54,735 nt of DNA from contig JAHECN010000004.1 of NCBI GenBank assembly GCA_024641735.1, positions 1 to 54,735 of the forward strand, given 5' to 3'. The DNA comes from Gemmatimonadota bacterium. Lineage in GTDB: Bacteria; Gemmatimonadota; Gemmatimonadetes; Gemmatimonadales; GWC2-71-9. This document shows, in pieces, positions 7,644 through 15,708 of the stretch (positions within the stretch are counted from its first letter, which is position 1; each line of letters begins with the position of its first letter). The position numbers and the translations under genes were made by a program. The notes below the pieces were generated by a model. That model saw nothing but the letters and a program-made list of their open reading frames with translations, was not told where the DNA came from and made no database searches.

Positions 7644-9080
7644 TCAATCCGCTGTGGCGGCTCGCGTTCGATCGCGCACCACGGTGCGGAGGGCACCAAG
7701 CATCACAAGACCACCAATCAAGGCTACCGCCGGCAGGAGCAGCATGGCTCTGTCGAGGCCAAACCGATCCGAGAGGGCACCGACCAGGGGGAGCGCAATC
7801 GCGTCACCCGCCAGATGAATGAAGAGCAGATAGGCGCCGCTCACCGTTGCGCCAATGCGGGCAGGGACGACGTCAAAGATAACGGCCGCCATCGGCCCGT
7901 TGTACCACGACAGGCAAAAGAAGGCGAGGGCAAAGATCGGCACGAAGGTGTCCAAATCCCGAACCGTCATCAGGTATATCGCGAGCGGGCCGCCGGTCAG
8001 CAGGCCGAGACCGACCGTCCAGACCCGTGCCCGGTCACTGTAGCGTCCGAGTCCGTCCGCGATGACGCCGCCCGCCAGCGCCCCGAGCGTCCCCGCGAGG
8101 AGGCCCCATTTGCCCAAGAGGATGGCCCCTTCGGAGGAGGTCAGGTCGAATGTTCGGGTCATGTAGGTCGGCCCCCATCCCACAATGCCATTCATCCCGA
8201 AGGAGATCGCCGCACCCGCAACGAAGGCATAGACCAGCGTCGGCGTCGCGAGGACTTGGCGACCCGCCGCCAGGAGGTCGTCCACGGCGCTCTCCAGTTC
8301 CGGCGTGAAGATTGTTTCGTCGCGGCGGTTCGCCTTCACCAGTCGCACCCATCGCCAGATCGTCAAGGCAAGTCCGATCGCCATGGCGGTTGCCAGCACG
8401 GCCGCATCTGCCTTGGAGTCGGCACCATAGCGGGTCGTCAGGATCCAGGCGGCAACGAGGCCGACCACGGTCATGATGATCAACGCGAGGAACTGCCGGA
8501 CGAATCCGCGGAGGCCGATCTCGAGTTCCGCCATCGCCGAGCGGAAGGTCATCGGGGCTTCGGGACGGGTCGGATCGACCAGTCGGGTCACCAACACGGC
8601 GCAGAGGAATCCGGGGAGACCGACCGCCATGAAGGCGACCCGCCACCCGTAGATCGTCTCGAGCCAGGCCCCGAGGAGCAGGCCGAGTACTCCACCGATC
8701 GGGATCCCCGCCGAGAGGATCGACATCGCCACGGCGCGATTTTTTCCCGGGAAATAGTCGGCGATCATCGACGACGAGGCCGGACCAAACGCCGCTTCCC
8801 CGACGCCGACTGCCGCGCGACAGATGAAGAGTTGCCAGAAGGAGCGCACCAATCCGCCCAGCGCCGTGAAGGCGCTCCAGACGGCCACGCCACCCGCGAT
8901 GACGTGTTTCCGGCTCCGCAGATCGCTGATCACACCGAGGGGCAGCGCGGCCACCGAGAAGACCAGGATATAGGCTGAGCCAAGCCATCCGAGTTGCGTG
9001 TCGGTGAGGAGCAGATCGCGCTTGATCGGCTCGAAGAGCGCGAAGATGACATTTCGGTCGAGATAGTTGAGCAGGTTCAC
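7644..9080 (-). CDS. MFS transporter, spinster-like (start uncertain)
   Basis: A 12-helix major facilitator with the family motifs after TM2 (LGVISDLRSRKHVI) and in the second half (LAGGVIADGLGRYSD), and the acidic residue motif VNLLNYLDRNV in TM1. GTG 9080 falls inside TM1, which leaves almost no N-terminal tail, and no ATG, GTG or TTG is available further upstream in the open frame. A CTG at 9149 is in frame, gives a normal 23-residue basic tail, and overlaps the stop of the LOG gene as CTGA. That is the same geometry as the many ATGA overlaps here, so CTG initiation is plausible. The substrate is unknown. A long loop between helices 6 and 7 contains an extra hydrophobic pair. Confidence 0.85.
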   Translation of the reverse strand: MNLLNYLDRNVIFALFEPIKRDLLLTDTQLGWLGSAYILVFSVAALPLGVISDLRSRKHVIAGGVAVWSAFTALGGLVRSFWQLFICRAAVGVGEAAFGPASSSMIADYFPGKNRAVAMSILSAGIPIGGVLGLLLGAWLETIYGWRVAFMAVGLPGFLCAVLVTRLVDPTRPEAPMTFRSAMAELEIGLRGFVRQFLALIIMTVVGLVAAWILTTRYGADSKADAAVLATAMAIGLALTIWRWVRLVKANRRDETIFTPELESAVDDLLAAGRQVLATPTLVYAFVAGAAISFGMNGIVGWGPTYMTRTFDLTSSEGAILLGKWGLLAGTLGALAGGVIADGLGRYSDRARVWTVGLGLLTGGPLAIYLMTVRDLDTFVPIFALAFFCLSWYNGPMAAVIFDVVPARIGATVSGAYLLFIHLAGDAIALPLVGALSDRFGLDRAMLLLPAVALIGGLVMLGALRTVVRDRTRAATAD

Positions 9081-9145
9081 GAACGCGAGAAGCGCCAGCG
9101 CCTTCCACGACGCTGTCCGTCTCGCAGCACTCTCGGTGCTGGTGG

Positions 9146-9913
9146 TCAGGCGTCGACCGCCATGATACCGAGGCGCTTGCGGCAGTCGAGGATCGTTCGC
9201 ACGACCGTGTGCGGGTCGTCGGTGACGGTAAAGAGCTTCTCGTCCCCTGCGGAAATCATGCCTTCGGCAAGGAGTCGATCGCGAATCCAGTCAGTGAGGC
9301 CACCCCAATACGCCGTCCCGAAGAGCACGACGGGAAAGTCGGTGACCTTGTCGGTCTGGATCAAGGTGAGCGCTTCGAACAGCTCATCCAGGGTTCCAAA
9401 GCCACCGGGAAAGACCACGAAGCCGATCGCATACTTCACGAACATCGTCTTCCGCACGAAGAAGAATTTGAAGTCCAAAGAGGATGTCAAATAGGGGTTC
9501 GAATGCTGCTCGTGCGGCAATTCGATGTTGCAGCCGATCGAAATGCCGCCCGCCTCATACGCCCCTTTGTTGGCAGCCGCCATGATCCCGGGACCCCCGC
9601 CAGTAATGACCGGCACCCCGGCCTTGGCGAAGAGGCCGGCCGTCGCTTCGGCAGCGAGGTACATCGGGTCGGTCGGTGCCGTTCGCGCCGACCCGAAGAC
9701 TGAGACGCCGCCCGCCACCGATTGGAGATTTTCGAAGCCCCAGACGAATTCACCCAGGATGCGCAGCACCCGCCACGAGTCTGACGAGCGCCGGATCTTC
9801 AGGGTCTCCTCGTCCAATGGGATGTCGAGGAGGCTCTCGTCCTGGGTCGTGCGGCGCGGCCGCTTCGGGTGGTGTGGCGCTCCATTCCGATCGTTGCTCT
9901 TCGCATTAGCCAT
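9146..9913 (-). CDS. LOG-family protein (TIGR00730 type)
   Basis: A 255-residue Rossmann-fold protein with ITGGGPGIMAAANKGAYEAGG and the PGGFGTLDELFE phosphoribohydrolase motif. LOG proteins cleave the ribose phosphate from nucleoside monophosphates; many bacterial members were formerly called lysine decarboxylases in error. This one has a longer basic N-terminal tail (about 45 residues) as in the larger LOG subgroup. ATG 9913 is the start; it overlaps the end of the aminotransferase gene by 8 bases. Its stop abuts the possible CTG start of the transporter gene. The physiological substrate cannot be told from sequence. Confidence 0.9.
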   Translation of the reverse strand: MANAKSNDRNGAPHHPKRPRRTTQDESLLDIPLDEETLKIRRSSDSWRVLRILGEFVWGFENLQSVAGGVSVFGSARTAPTDPMYLAAEATAGLFAKAGVPVITGGGPGIMAAANKGAYEAGGISIGCNIELPHEQHSNPYLTSSLDFKFFFVRKTMFVKYAIGFVVFPGGFGTLDELFEALTLIQTDKVTDFPVVLFGTAYWGGLTDWIRDRLLAEGMISAGDEKLFTVTDDPHTVVRTILDCRKRLGIMAVDA

Positions 9914-11048
9914 GATCAAGCACCTCCAGCATCGCGCGATGGTCGTCGGCGATGTTGTAGAAATAGGGAGACACACGCACATGCCCGGGGCGTGCATCGG
10001 TGATGAATCCTGCGCTGGCGAGCCGCGCGACCTCCGCCGCTGGATCGGCACTCGGCAACATGACGATCGCGCTCCGTTCCGCCGCCGTGGTCGCCATCGT
10101 TGGCGTCCGACCGATGGCCTGTGCACCTGCAATCAAGTCTTCCGTCAATGCCGCCGTGACGCGCCGAATGGCCTCGGCGCCCACGGCCTCCAGCACGTCA
10201 AGCCCACCCAGCTGCGCCACCACGGGGAGCAGCGGGGGCGTCCCGGCTTCGAAGCGCCGAGCATCCTCATGCGGCGTGAACTCTCTCGGGTCGAAGGCGA
10301 ACTGCTCACGATGGGCAAACCATCCCGTCGACTCGGGGCGGAGGGCGTGCGTAGTATCGGCGCGCGCATAGAGGAAGGTCACTCCAGTCCCGCCGAGCAA
10401 CCACTTGAGCCCACCAGAACAATAGAAGTCGACACCCGCCGCCCGGACGTCGACGGGCAACTGCCCGACGCCCTGGTACCCGTCAATGAGACTCAAGGCC
10501 CCGCGGCGCTCGGCAATCGAGCCCAGGCCGCCGATGTCCTGAATCGCACCAGAGCAAAAATAGACATGGCTGGTCGCGACCAATGCCGTGCGATCATCCA
10601 CCGCCGCCTCGAACATCTCCAGCGGGACCGAGATCCCATCCGGGCTTTCCAGCACCACCAGTTCGACATCACGCGGCAACCACTGGTAGGGCAGCGTCGG
10701 GAAGTCGAGCGCGGTCGTGACCACCTTGCGGCGGATCCGGGTGTCGAGCGCACTGGCCACCACGCCGAGGATGCTCGACACGGAAGGGTGCAGGGCGATC
10801 TCGGCAGGAGCAGCGCCCACCAAGGCGGCATAGCGCTGCCGAAGGGCATCGAGGTCGCCCCACCACGTGTCGTACCAGTTGGCAGCCCCACGCATTTCCC
10901 ACTGATCGAGGAAGCGCTCAACCCGTCTGCGCGAGGCACGCGAGAGGGCGCCCAACGAGCAGGAGTTGAGATACGTCGTCCGCTCGAAGGTCGGGAACTC
11001 GGTACGCCAGGACGCCAGTGCGTGCGAGGGGGAGGGGGAGCGCGTCAT
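9906..11048 (-). CDS. PLP-dependent class V aminotransferase / kynureninase-like
   Basis: A 380-residue fold-type I PLP enzyme. It begins with the class V pattern FERTTYLNSCSLGALS, has the cofactor aspartate segment SLIDGYQGVGQLPVDV, and the Schiff-base lysine in FYCSGGLKWLLGG. The family includes cysteine desulfurases, kynureninase and EgtE-like C-S lyases. The absence of a mobile catalytic cysteine loop argues against cysteine desulfurase. ATG 11048 was preferred over the longer upstream frame because the alignment begins just after it. It heads the minus-strand group with the LOG and MFS genes and is divergent from the NDH-2 group. Confidence 0.85.
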   Translation of the reverse strand: MTRSPSPSHALASWRTEFPTFERTTYLNSCSLGALSRASRRRVERFLDQWEMRGAANWYDTWWGDLDALRQRYAALVGAAPAEIALHPSVSSILGVVASALDTRIRRKVVTTALDFPTLPYQWLPRDVELVVLESPDGISVPLEMFEAAVDDRTALVATSHVYFCSGAIQDIGGLGSIAERRGALSLIDGYQGVGQLPVDVRAAGVDFYCSGGLKWLLGGTGVTFLYARADTTHALRPESTGWFAHREQFAFDPREFTPHEDARRFEAGTPPLLPVVAQLGGLDVLEAVGAEAIRRVTAALTEDLIAGAQAIGRTPTMATTAAERSAIVMLPSADPAAEVARLASAGFITDARPGHVRVSPYFYNIADDHRAMLEVLDHG

Positions 11049-11110
11049 CTGGCTGGAATATAGGCCGGTCGAGCCGATCACCCGGCCTCGCGCTTCGGTA
11101 TATTCCGCGA

Positions 11111-11401
11111 ATGGTGAACCCTTCAGCACCCGAGCCCGCGACCCAGCAATCCTGGGCCAGCCTCAGTGTCGCGTTGGCAGGGCGGGCGCTGCTCTCGCCT
11201 CGGCTGGCACTCGACCTCCTGCGGACGGCCTGGGCGTTCCGCCGCCGGTTCTGGTGGCGGCTTGCGCCGTTCCTGCCGGTGCCGGATCGGACCTACCTCC
11301 GGTGGCGGATGTACACGGCCTATGGCGATGAGCGGGCGGTGCCGCCGGTCGAGGATGTCGTGCGCTTCGCCCGGTGGCGGCGTGAGACGATGGGGTTCTG
11401 A
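11111..11401 (+). CDS. Small basic protein coupled to NDH-2
   Basis: Ninety-six residues, rich in Arg and Trp, with a weakly hydrophobic stretch near residues 18-55 (LALDLLRTAWAFRRRFWWRL and following) and a C-terminal VVRFARWRRETMGF. I do not recognise a family. Its TGA stop shares a base with the ATG of ndh at 11401, so the two are translated together. An amphipathic, membrane-associated partner of NDH-2 is possible but is only an inference from coupling. Confidence 0.65.
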   Translation: MVNPSAPEPATQQSWASLSVALAGRALLSPRLALDLLRTAWAFRRRFWWRLAPFLPVPDRTYLRWRMYTAYGDERAVPPVEDVVRFARWRRETMGF

Positions 11402-12693
11402 TGGCCGACGCAGCAGCTCGGCCTCACCTGATCGTGATCGGCGGCGGATTCGCGGGGCTCTATCTGACCCAGGGACTCGCCCGCGCCCCCATTCGGATCA
11501 CGCTGATTGATCGTCGCAATCACCATCTCTTCCAGCCGATGCTGTATCAGGTGGCGACCGCGGCGCTCAATCCGAGTGACATCGCCTCTCCGATCCGTTC
11601 GATCCTCCGCACACAGAAGAATGTCGATGTGCTGTTGGGTGAGGTCACACGGGTCGATGCCGACGCGAAGACGGTGCAGCTCGCCGACGGTGAGGTGCTC
11701 TCCTACGATTATTGCGCCGTGGCCACCGGCGCGCGGCACTCCTACTTCGGCAGGAGTGAGTGGGAGTCGCTGGCCCCAGGCTTGAAGTCGGTGGAAGACG
11801 CCCTCGAAATCCGACGGCGGGTGCTCCTTGCCTTCGAGCGCGCCGAGCGTGAACCCGATCCCAAGAAGCGGCATCAAGATCTGACCTTCGTGGTGATCGG
11901 CGGCGGACCGACTGGCGTCGAAGTGGCGGGCGCACTCGCAGAGGTTCGACGCTTCGCGTTGGCGCGGGACTTTCGGCACATCGATCCGCGTGAGGCGAGC
12001 GTCGTCTTGTTGGAAGGCGGCCCCCGCATTCTCTCGACCTATCCCCCGGAACTTTCCGAGAAGGCGAAGGGCACGCTCCGAGAGCTCGGCGTCGATGTAC
12101 GCGAGAACACGATGGTGACCGCCATCCATCCCGATGCCGTCGAGGCTGGCGGGTGGCGCATTCCCTCGACCACCGTCGTTTGGGCGGCCGGCAATGCCGC
12201 CTCCCCACTGCTTGCCACCATCGGCGCACCACTCGATCGACAGGGTCGCGTGCTGGTCGAGGCGGATTGTTCTGTCCCCGGTCATCCGGAGCTGTTGGTG
12301 CTGGGCGATGCCGCCGCGCATCAGCACAGTGACGCACCCGAGGCCGTCCCGGCGGTCTGCCCGGCAGCCATCCAGATGGGGCAGCATGCCGCGCGACTGA
12401 TTCGGGCCTCACTGGCGGGGCGGACGCGTCCCACCTTCCGCTACTGGAACAAGGGGGAGCTGGCGGTGATCGGGCGTGGTCAGGCGGTGGCGAATCTTGG
12501 TCGACTCCGATTCGCCGGCTTTCCCGCGTGGTTCGTCTGGATCTTCATCCATATCGCGTATCTGATTGGATTCCGGAATCGGTTGCTTGTCCTGATTCAG
12601 TGGGCCTGGTCTTACCTCACCTACGGGCGTGGCGCCCGGCTGATCACTGGAGAAACGGGCGAATACGCCGCCCGCATCCAGCCACCGCGATGA
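11401..12693 (+). CDS. ndh: Type II NADH:quinone oxidoreductase
   Basis: A 430-residue flavoprotein that oxidises NADH and reduces quinone at the membrane without pumping protons. The FAD site is LIVIGGGFAGLYLTQGLA near the N-terminus, the NADH site is FVVIGGGPTGVEVAGALAE at about 165, and the second FAD contact is ELLVLGDAAAHQ near 300, followed by the quinone-side AVCPAAIQMGQHAA. A C-terminal hydrophobic, aromatic segment (WFVWIFIHIAYLIGF) anchors it to the membrane. It overlaps the upstream small gene by 1 base and queG by 4 bases. Confidence 0.94.
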   Translation: MADAAARPHLIVIGGGFAGLYLTQGLARAPIRITLIDRRNHHLFQPMLYQVATAALNPSDIASPIRSILRTQKNVDVLLGEVTRVDADAKTVQLADGEVLSYDYCAVATGARHSYFGRSEWESLAPGLKSVEDALEIRRRVLLAFERAEREPDPKKRHQDLTFVVIGGGPTGVEVAGALAEVRRFALARDFRHIDPREASVVLLEGGPRILSTYPPELSEKAKGTLRELGVDVRENTMVTAIHPDAVEAGGWRIPSTTVVWAAGNAASPLLATIGAPLDRQGRVLVEADCSVPGHPELLVLGDAAAHQHSDAPEAVPAVCPAAIQMGQHAARLIRASLAGRTRPTFRYWNKGELAVIGRGQAVANLGRLRFAGFPAWFVWIFIHIAYLIGFRNRLLVLIQWAWSYLTYGRGARLITGETGEYAARIQPPR

Positions 12694-13637
12694 CTCTGCC
12701 GACGCTCGCCGAGATCCAGGCGGAGGCCGAGCGCCTCGGCTTCGTCGCGTGCGGGGTGAGCAGTATGGCACCCAATCGTCGGGCCGATGCGCTCGACCGT
12801 TGGCTCGCCGCGGGGTATGGCGGGACGATGCGGTATCTCAACCGGCAGGCGAAGAAGCGGAAGGCACCAGGGAACCTGCACCCAGAGGCACGCTCGGCGA
12901 TCGTCGTGCTCGACAACTACACGGCTCCACCGGAAGAGCGTGCCCAACCCGGTGATGCCTTTCGGATTGCGAGCTACGCACGCGGCACTGACTACCACCT
13001 GGTGACGCATGCACGGCTTCTCGTGCTCAAGGAGTGGATGCTGGCGCGGGGGGTGACCTTCGCCAGCGCCTGGATCGACGACGGCCCCGTCCCGGAACGG
13101 GAACTCGCCGAGCGGGCCGGCCTCGGCTGGATCGGGAAGAACACGATGTTGATCCACCCGCAGCTGGGGTCCTGGACCTTCATCGGCACGATCTTCACGG
13201 ACCTCGAGCTGCCGACGGACGCGCCATTGGTCACGGATCACTGCGGTAGCTGCACGCGTTGCCTGGATGCCTGCCCAACCGGTGCCTTCGTGGCCCCGCG
13301 CGTCCTCGATGCCACCAGATGCTTGTCGTATGTCACGATCGAGTACAAGCCCGATCCTCCACCCGAACTCGATGGCAAGTGGGCGGAATGGGCGTTCGGA
13401 TGCGATATTTGCAACGAGGTCTGTCCGTGGAACGTGAAATTCGCGGAACCGACCACGATCGATGAGTTTCGGCGCCGTCCCGTCCCGGATCGCCGTGATA
13501 CCGAAGCATTCGAGACGATCGACGAAGCGGAATTTCAGCGGCTCTTCGCCGACACACCCATCGCGCGCCCCGGCTTGGACCGGATGCGCCGCAACGTCCG
13601 GCACGCCACGGCGCGCCATGAGGAATCTGACGCATGA
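12690..13637 (+). CDS. queG: Epoxyqueuosine reductase
   Basis: A cobalamin- and iron-sulfur-dependent enzyme that performs the last step of queuosine synthesis in tRNA anticodons. The 315-residue protein has WIDDGPVPERELA (catalytic Asp131 region), the first [4Fe-4S] set Cys185, 188, 191 with the partner Cys245, and the second set Cys195, 238, 241 plus the conserved CLSYVTIEY at 211. It lacks the C-terminal HEAT repeats found in some longer members. ATG 12690 overlaps the ndh stop as ATGA, and its own stop overlaps the next start in the same way. No other que gene is nearby. Confidence 0.93.
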   Translation: MTLPTLAEIQAEAERLGFVACGVSSMAPNRRADALDRWLAAGYGGTMRYLNRQAKKRKAPGNLHPEARSAIVVLDNYTAPPEERAQPGDAFRIASYARGTDYHLVTHARLLVLKEWMLARGVTFASAWIDDGPVPERELAERAGLGWIGKNTMLIHPQLGSWTFIGTIFTDLELPTDAPLVTDHCGSCTRCLDACPTGAFVAPRVLDATRCLSYVTIEYKPDPPPELDGKWAEWAFGCDICNEVCPWNVKFAEPTTIDEFRRRPVPDRRDTEAFETIDEAEFQRLFADTPIARPGLDRMRRNVRHATARHEESDA

Positions 13638-14020
13638 GCGTAACGCTCCACTCGGTGGCCATCTTCGTGCACGACCTCGACAAGGCGCTGCATTTCTACA
13701 ACCACCAACTCGGGCTGCCGGTTGGGAAGCAGGGTTCGTTCGGCTTCGAGTTGCTGGAGGATCGACCGCATGTCGGCGTCCACCCCGCCCAGCACCCCGA
13801 TGCCAAGGCGATGGTCGGTCGACACACTGGATTGACCTTCGAGGTGCAGGACCTGCTGGAGCTCGCCTCGCGGTTGCTGGCGGACGGCGTGCGCTTTGTG
13901 GCGGAGCCGGCGCAGCAGGGGTTCGGGATGATGGCGATGGTCTCGGATCCGGATGGCAACATCATGGCGCTCTGGGAAGACAATGTGTCCCAGATCGTCA
14001 ACGAAGGTCCACCAGAATGA
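13634..14020 (+). CDS. VOC-superfamily protein (glyoxalase fold)
   Basis: A 128-residue single vicinal-oxygen-chelate domain made of two beta-alpha-beta-beta-beta units: LHSVAIFVHDLDKALHFYNH at the start and HTGLTFEVQDLLELASRL in the second half. Candidate metal ligands are His6, His69-region in GRHTGL and the glutamate in ALWEDN near the C-terminus. Members include glyoxalase I, dioxygenases and antibiotic-binding proteins, so the reaction is not assignable. It is locked in a four-gene string by ATGA overlaps on both sides. Confidence 0.85.
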   Translation: MSVTLHSVAIFVHDLDKALHFYNHQLGLPVGKQGSFGFELLEDRPHVGVHPAQHPDAKAMVGRHTGLTFEVQDLLELASRLLADGVRFVAEPAQQGFGMMAMVSDPDGNIMALWEDNVSQIVNEGPPE

Positions 14021-15051
14021 GTCTCCCGCGCGAATTCGCCAGCGACAACACGGCTCCCGCGCATCCCGCGGTGTTGGAGGCGATGGCGGCCGCGAATCAC
14101 GGCCCGGCCCACGCGTATGGGGCGGACGCATGGACCGCGCGCGCGGTCGCCTGGTTCCGCGACGAATTCGGCGGCGAGACCGAGGTCTTCCCGGTCTGGA
14201 ACGGCACCGGCGCCAACGTGACGGCACTCCGCGCCATGACCCGACCGTATCATGCCGTGCTCTGCACACCCTACTCCCACATTCAGGTGGATGAATGTGG
14301 TGCCCCGGAACTCCTGACCGGGTGCAAGTTGGTCCCGCTACCGACGTCGGATGGCCGACTCACCCCCGCACTGCTCCGTGGAGCCGTGAAGGGGATCGGG
14401 AACGAGCATTGGGTGCAGCCGCACGTGGTGTCGCTCACGCAGACCACGGAGTACGGCACGCGCTACACCGTCGACACGTTGACTCAGCTCTCTGGTGTCG
14501 CGCATGAACTCGGGTTGCTGGTGCACATGGATGGAGCGCGCATCGCGAATGCCGCGGCGTCGTTGGATGTGCCCTTGCGCGCCATCACGCGCGATGTGGG
14601 CGTCGACATCCTCTCCTTCGGCGCCACCAAGAATGGGGCGATCAACGCCGAGGCGGTGGTGGTGTTCAATCCTGCGCTCGTCCGCGAGATGCCATTCCTC
14701 CGAAAGCAATCCACCCAGCTCGCCTCCAAGATGCGCTATCAGTCGGCGCAGTTCCTCGCGTTGGCGGAGGGCGATCTCTGGCGCGCCAACGCGACGCACA
14801 GCAATGCGATGGCCGCACGCCTCGCAGCCGGATTGCGCGAGATCCCAGGGGTCGTGATCACCCAGCCGGTCGAGGCGAACGCAGTCTTCGCGATCCTCCC
14901 GCCGGCGGTCACGACCCGGTTGCAGGAGACCTTCCATTTCTATGTCTGGAACGAGGAGACGGGGGAAGTGCGCCTGATGGCGAGCTGGGCGACGGCGCCC
15001 GAGGATGTGGATGAATTGCTTGCCGCAATCCGTTCCGAGATGGCGGCGTAG
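14017..15051 (+). CDS. ltaE: Low-specificity L-threonine aldolase
   Basis: A 344-residue fold-type I PLP enzyme that splits threonine or allo-threonine into glycine and acetaldehyde. It starts with the family phrase FASDNTAPAHPAVLEAM and HAYGADAWT, has HMDGARIANAA for the cofactor aspartate near residue 170, and the PLP lysine in SFGATKNGAINAE near 207. Length and motifs match LtaE-type enzymes. It overlaps the VOC gene by 4 bases and is followed after three bases by the PAP2 phosphatase. Confidence 0.9.
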   Translation: MSLPREFASDNTAPAHPAVLEAMAAANHGPAHAYGADAWTARAVAWFRDEFGGETEVFPVWNGTGANVTALRAMTRPYHAVLCTPYSHIQVDECGAPELLTGCKLVPLPTSDGRLTPALLRGAVKGIGNEHWVQPHVVSLTQTTEYGTRYTVDTLTQLSGVAHELGLLVHMDGARIANAAASLDVPLRAITRDVGVDILSFGATKNGAINAEAVVVFNPALVREMPFLRKQSTQLASKMRYQSAQFLALAEGDLWRANATHSNAMAARLAAGLREIPGVVITQPVEANAVFAILPPAVTTRLQETFHFYVWNEETGEVRLMASWATAPEDVDELLAAIRSEMAA

Positions 15052-15054
15052 GGC

Positions 15055-15708
15055 ATGCTGACACGCCGATCCCTCACGCCCGCATCGCTCACGCTCTTCG
15101 CGGTGTTCGCTGTCCTCTCCGTGCTGGTGGTGTTGAATCTGACATTGCCGTTGGATGTGGCCGCGCTGGAGTGGGTGGGTCTGCATCGCACCCCTCGGCT
15201 GACCGACGCTATGTTGCTCTTCACCTTCATCGGCAACGGGTTGATCGAGTTCCCGCTCGCGCTACTGATCGCCTACCTGCTCTGGCGTCTCGGTCGACCG
15301 CTCTGCTCACGCCGCTTCGTCTACACCGCGCTCTCCGCCGAGTTGCTCTATCTGATTGCCAAGGCGTCCTTCGCGCGCGACCGACCACGTGTCATTGAAC
15401 GCCTCGCCGATGCCGGCTGGCACTCGTACCCGAGCGGCCATTCCATGCTCGCGCCGGTGATCTATGGATTCGGATTGATCTTGCTCGCGGAGTCGGTCCG
15501 CAATCGGTCGGCGCGCGCGGTGCTGATCGCGCTGGCGTTGAGTATCCCACCCTTGATCGCGTTCTCGCGCGTCTATCTCGGCGTGCACTACCCGAGTGAC
15601 GTCATCGGCGCACTCTTCTTGGGAACCGCGTGGGTGCTGCTCTGGTCGGAGCTGCCCGGGTCCCGATCGAGCAGACTCGCCACTTCGTCCGAGCCCGCAA
15701 CCAAATAA
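15055..15708 (+). CDS. PAP2-family membrane phosphatase
   Basis: A 217-residue integral membrane protein with about five to six hydrophobic segments. All three phosphatase motifs are present: KASFARDRP, PSGH in the middle, and SRVYLGVHYPSD near the end. Such enzymes dephosphorylate undecaprenyl diphosphate, phosphatidic acid or related lipids on the outer side of the membrane. Its last 121 bases, including the third motif's end, overlap the antisense 3' end of the Ser/Thr kinase gene, and both frames appear real. Confidence 0.9.
   Translation: MLTRRSLTPASLTLFAVFAVLSVLVVLNLTLPLDVAALEWVGLHRTPRLTDAMLLFTFIGNGLIEFPLALLIAYLLWRLGRPLCSRRFVYTALSAELLYLIAKASFARDRPRVIERLADAGWHSYPSGHSMLAPVIYGFGLILLAESVRNRSARAVLIALALSIPPLIAFSRVYLGVHYPSDVIGALFLGTAWVLLWSELPGSRSSRLATSSEPATK

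Noticed and set aside
6161-8978. Long plus-strand open frames opposite maeA and the MFS gene
   Set aside because: These are antisense shadows of GC-rich coding sequence with arginine/glycine/histidine-rich, non-homologous translations.
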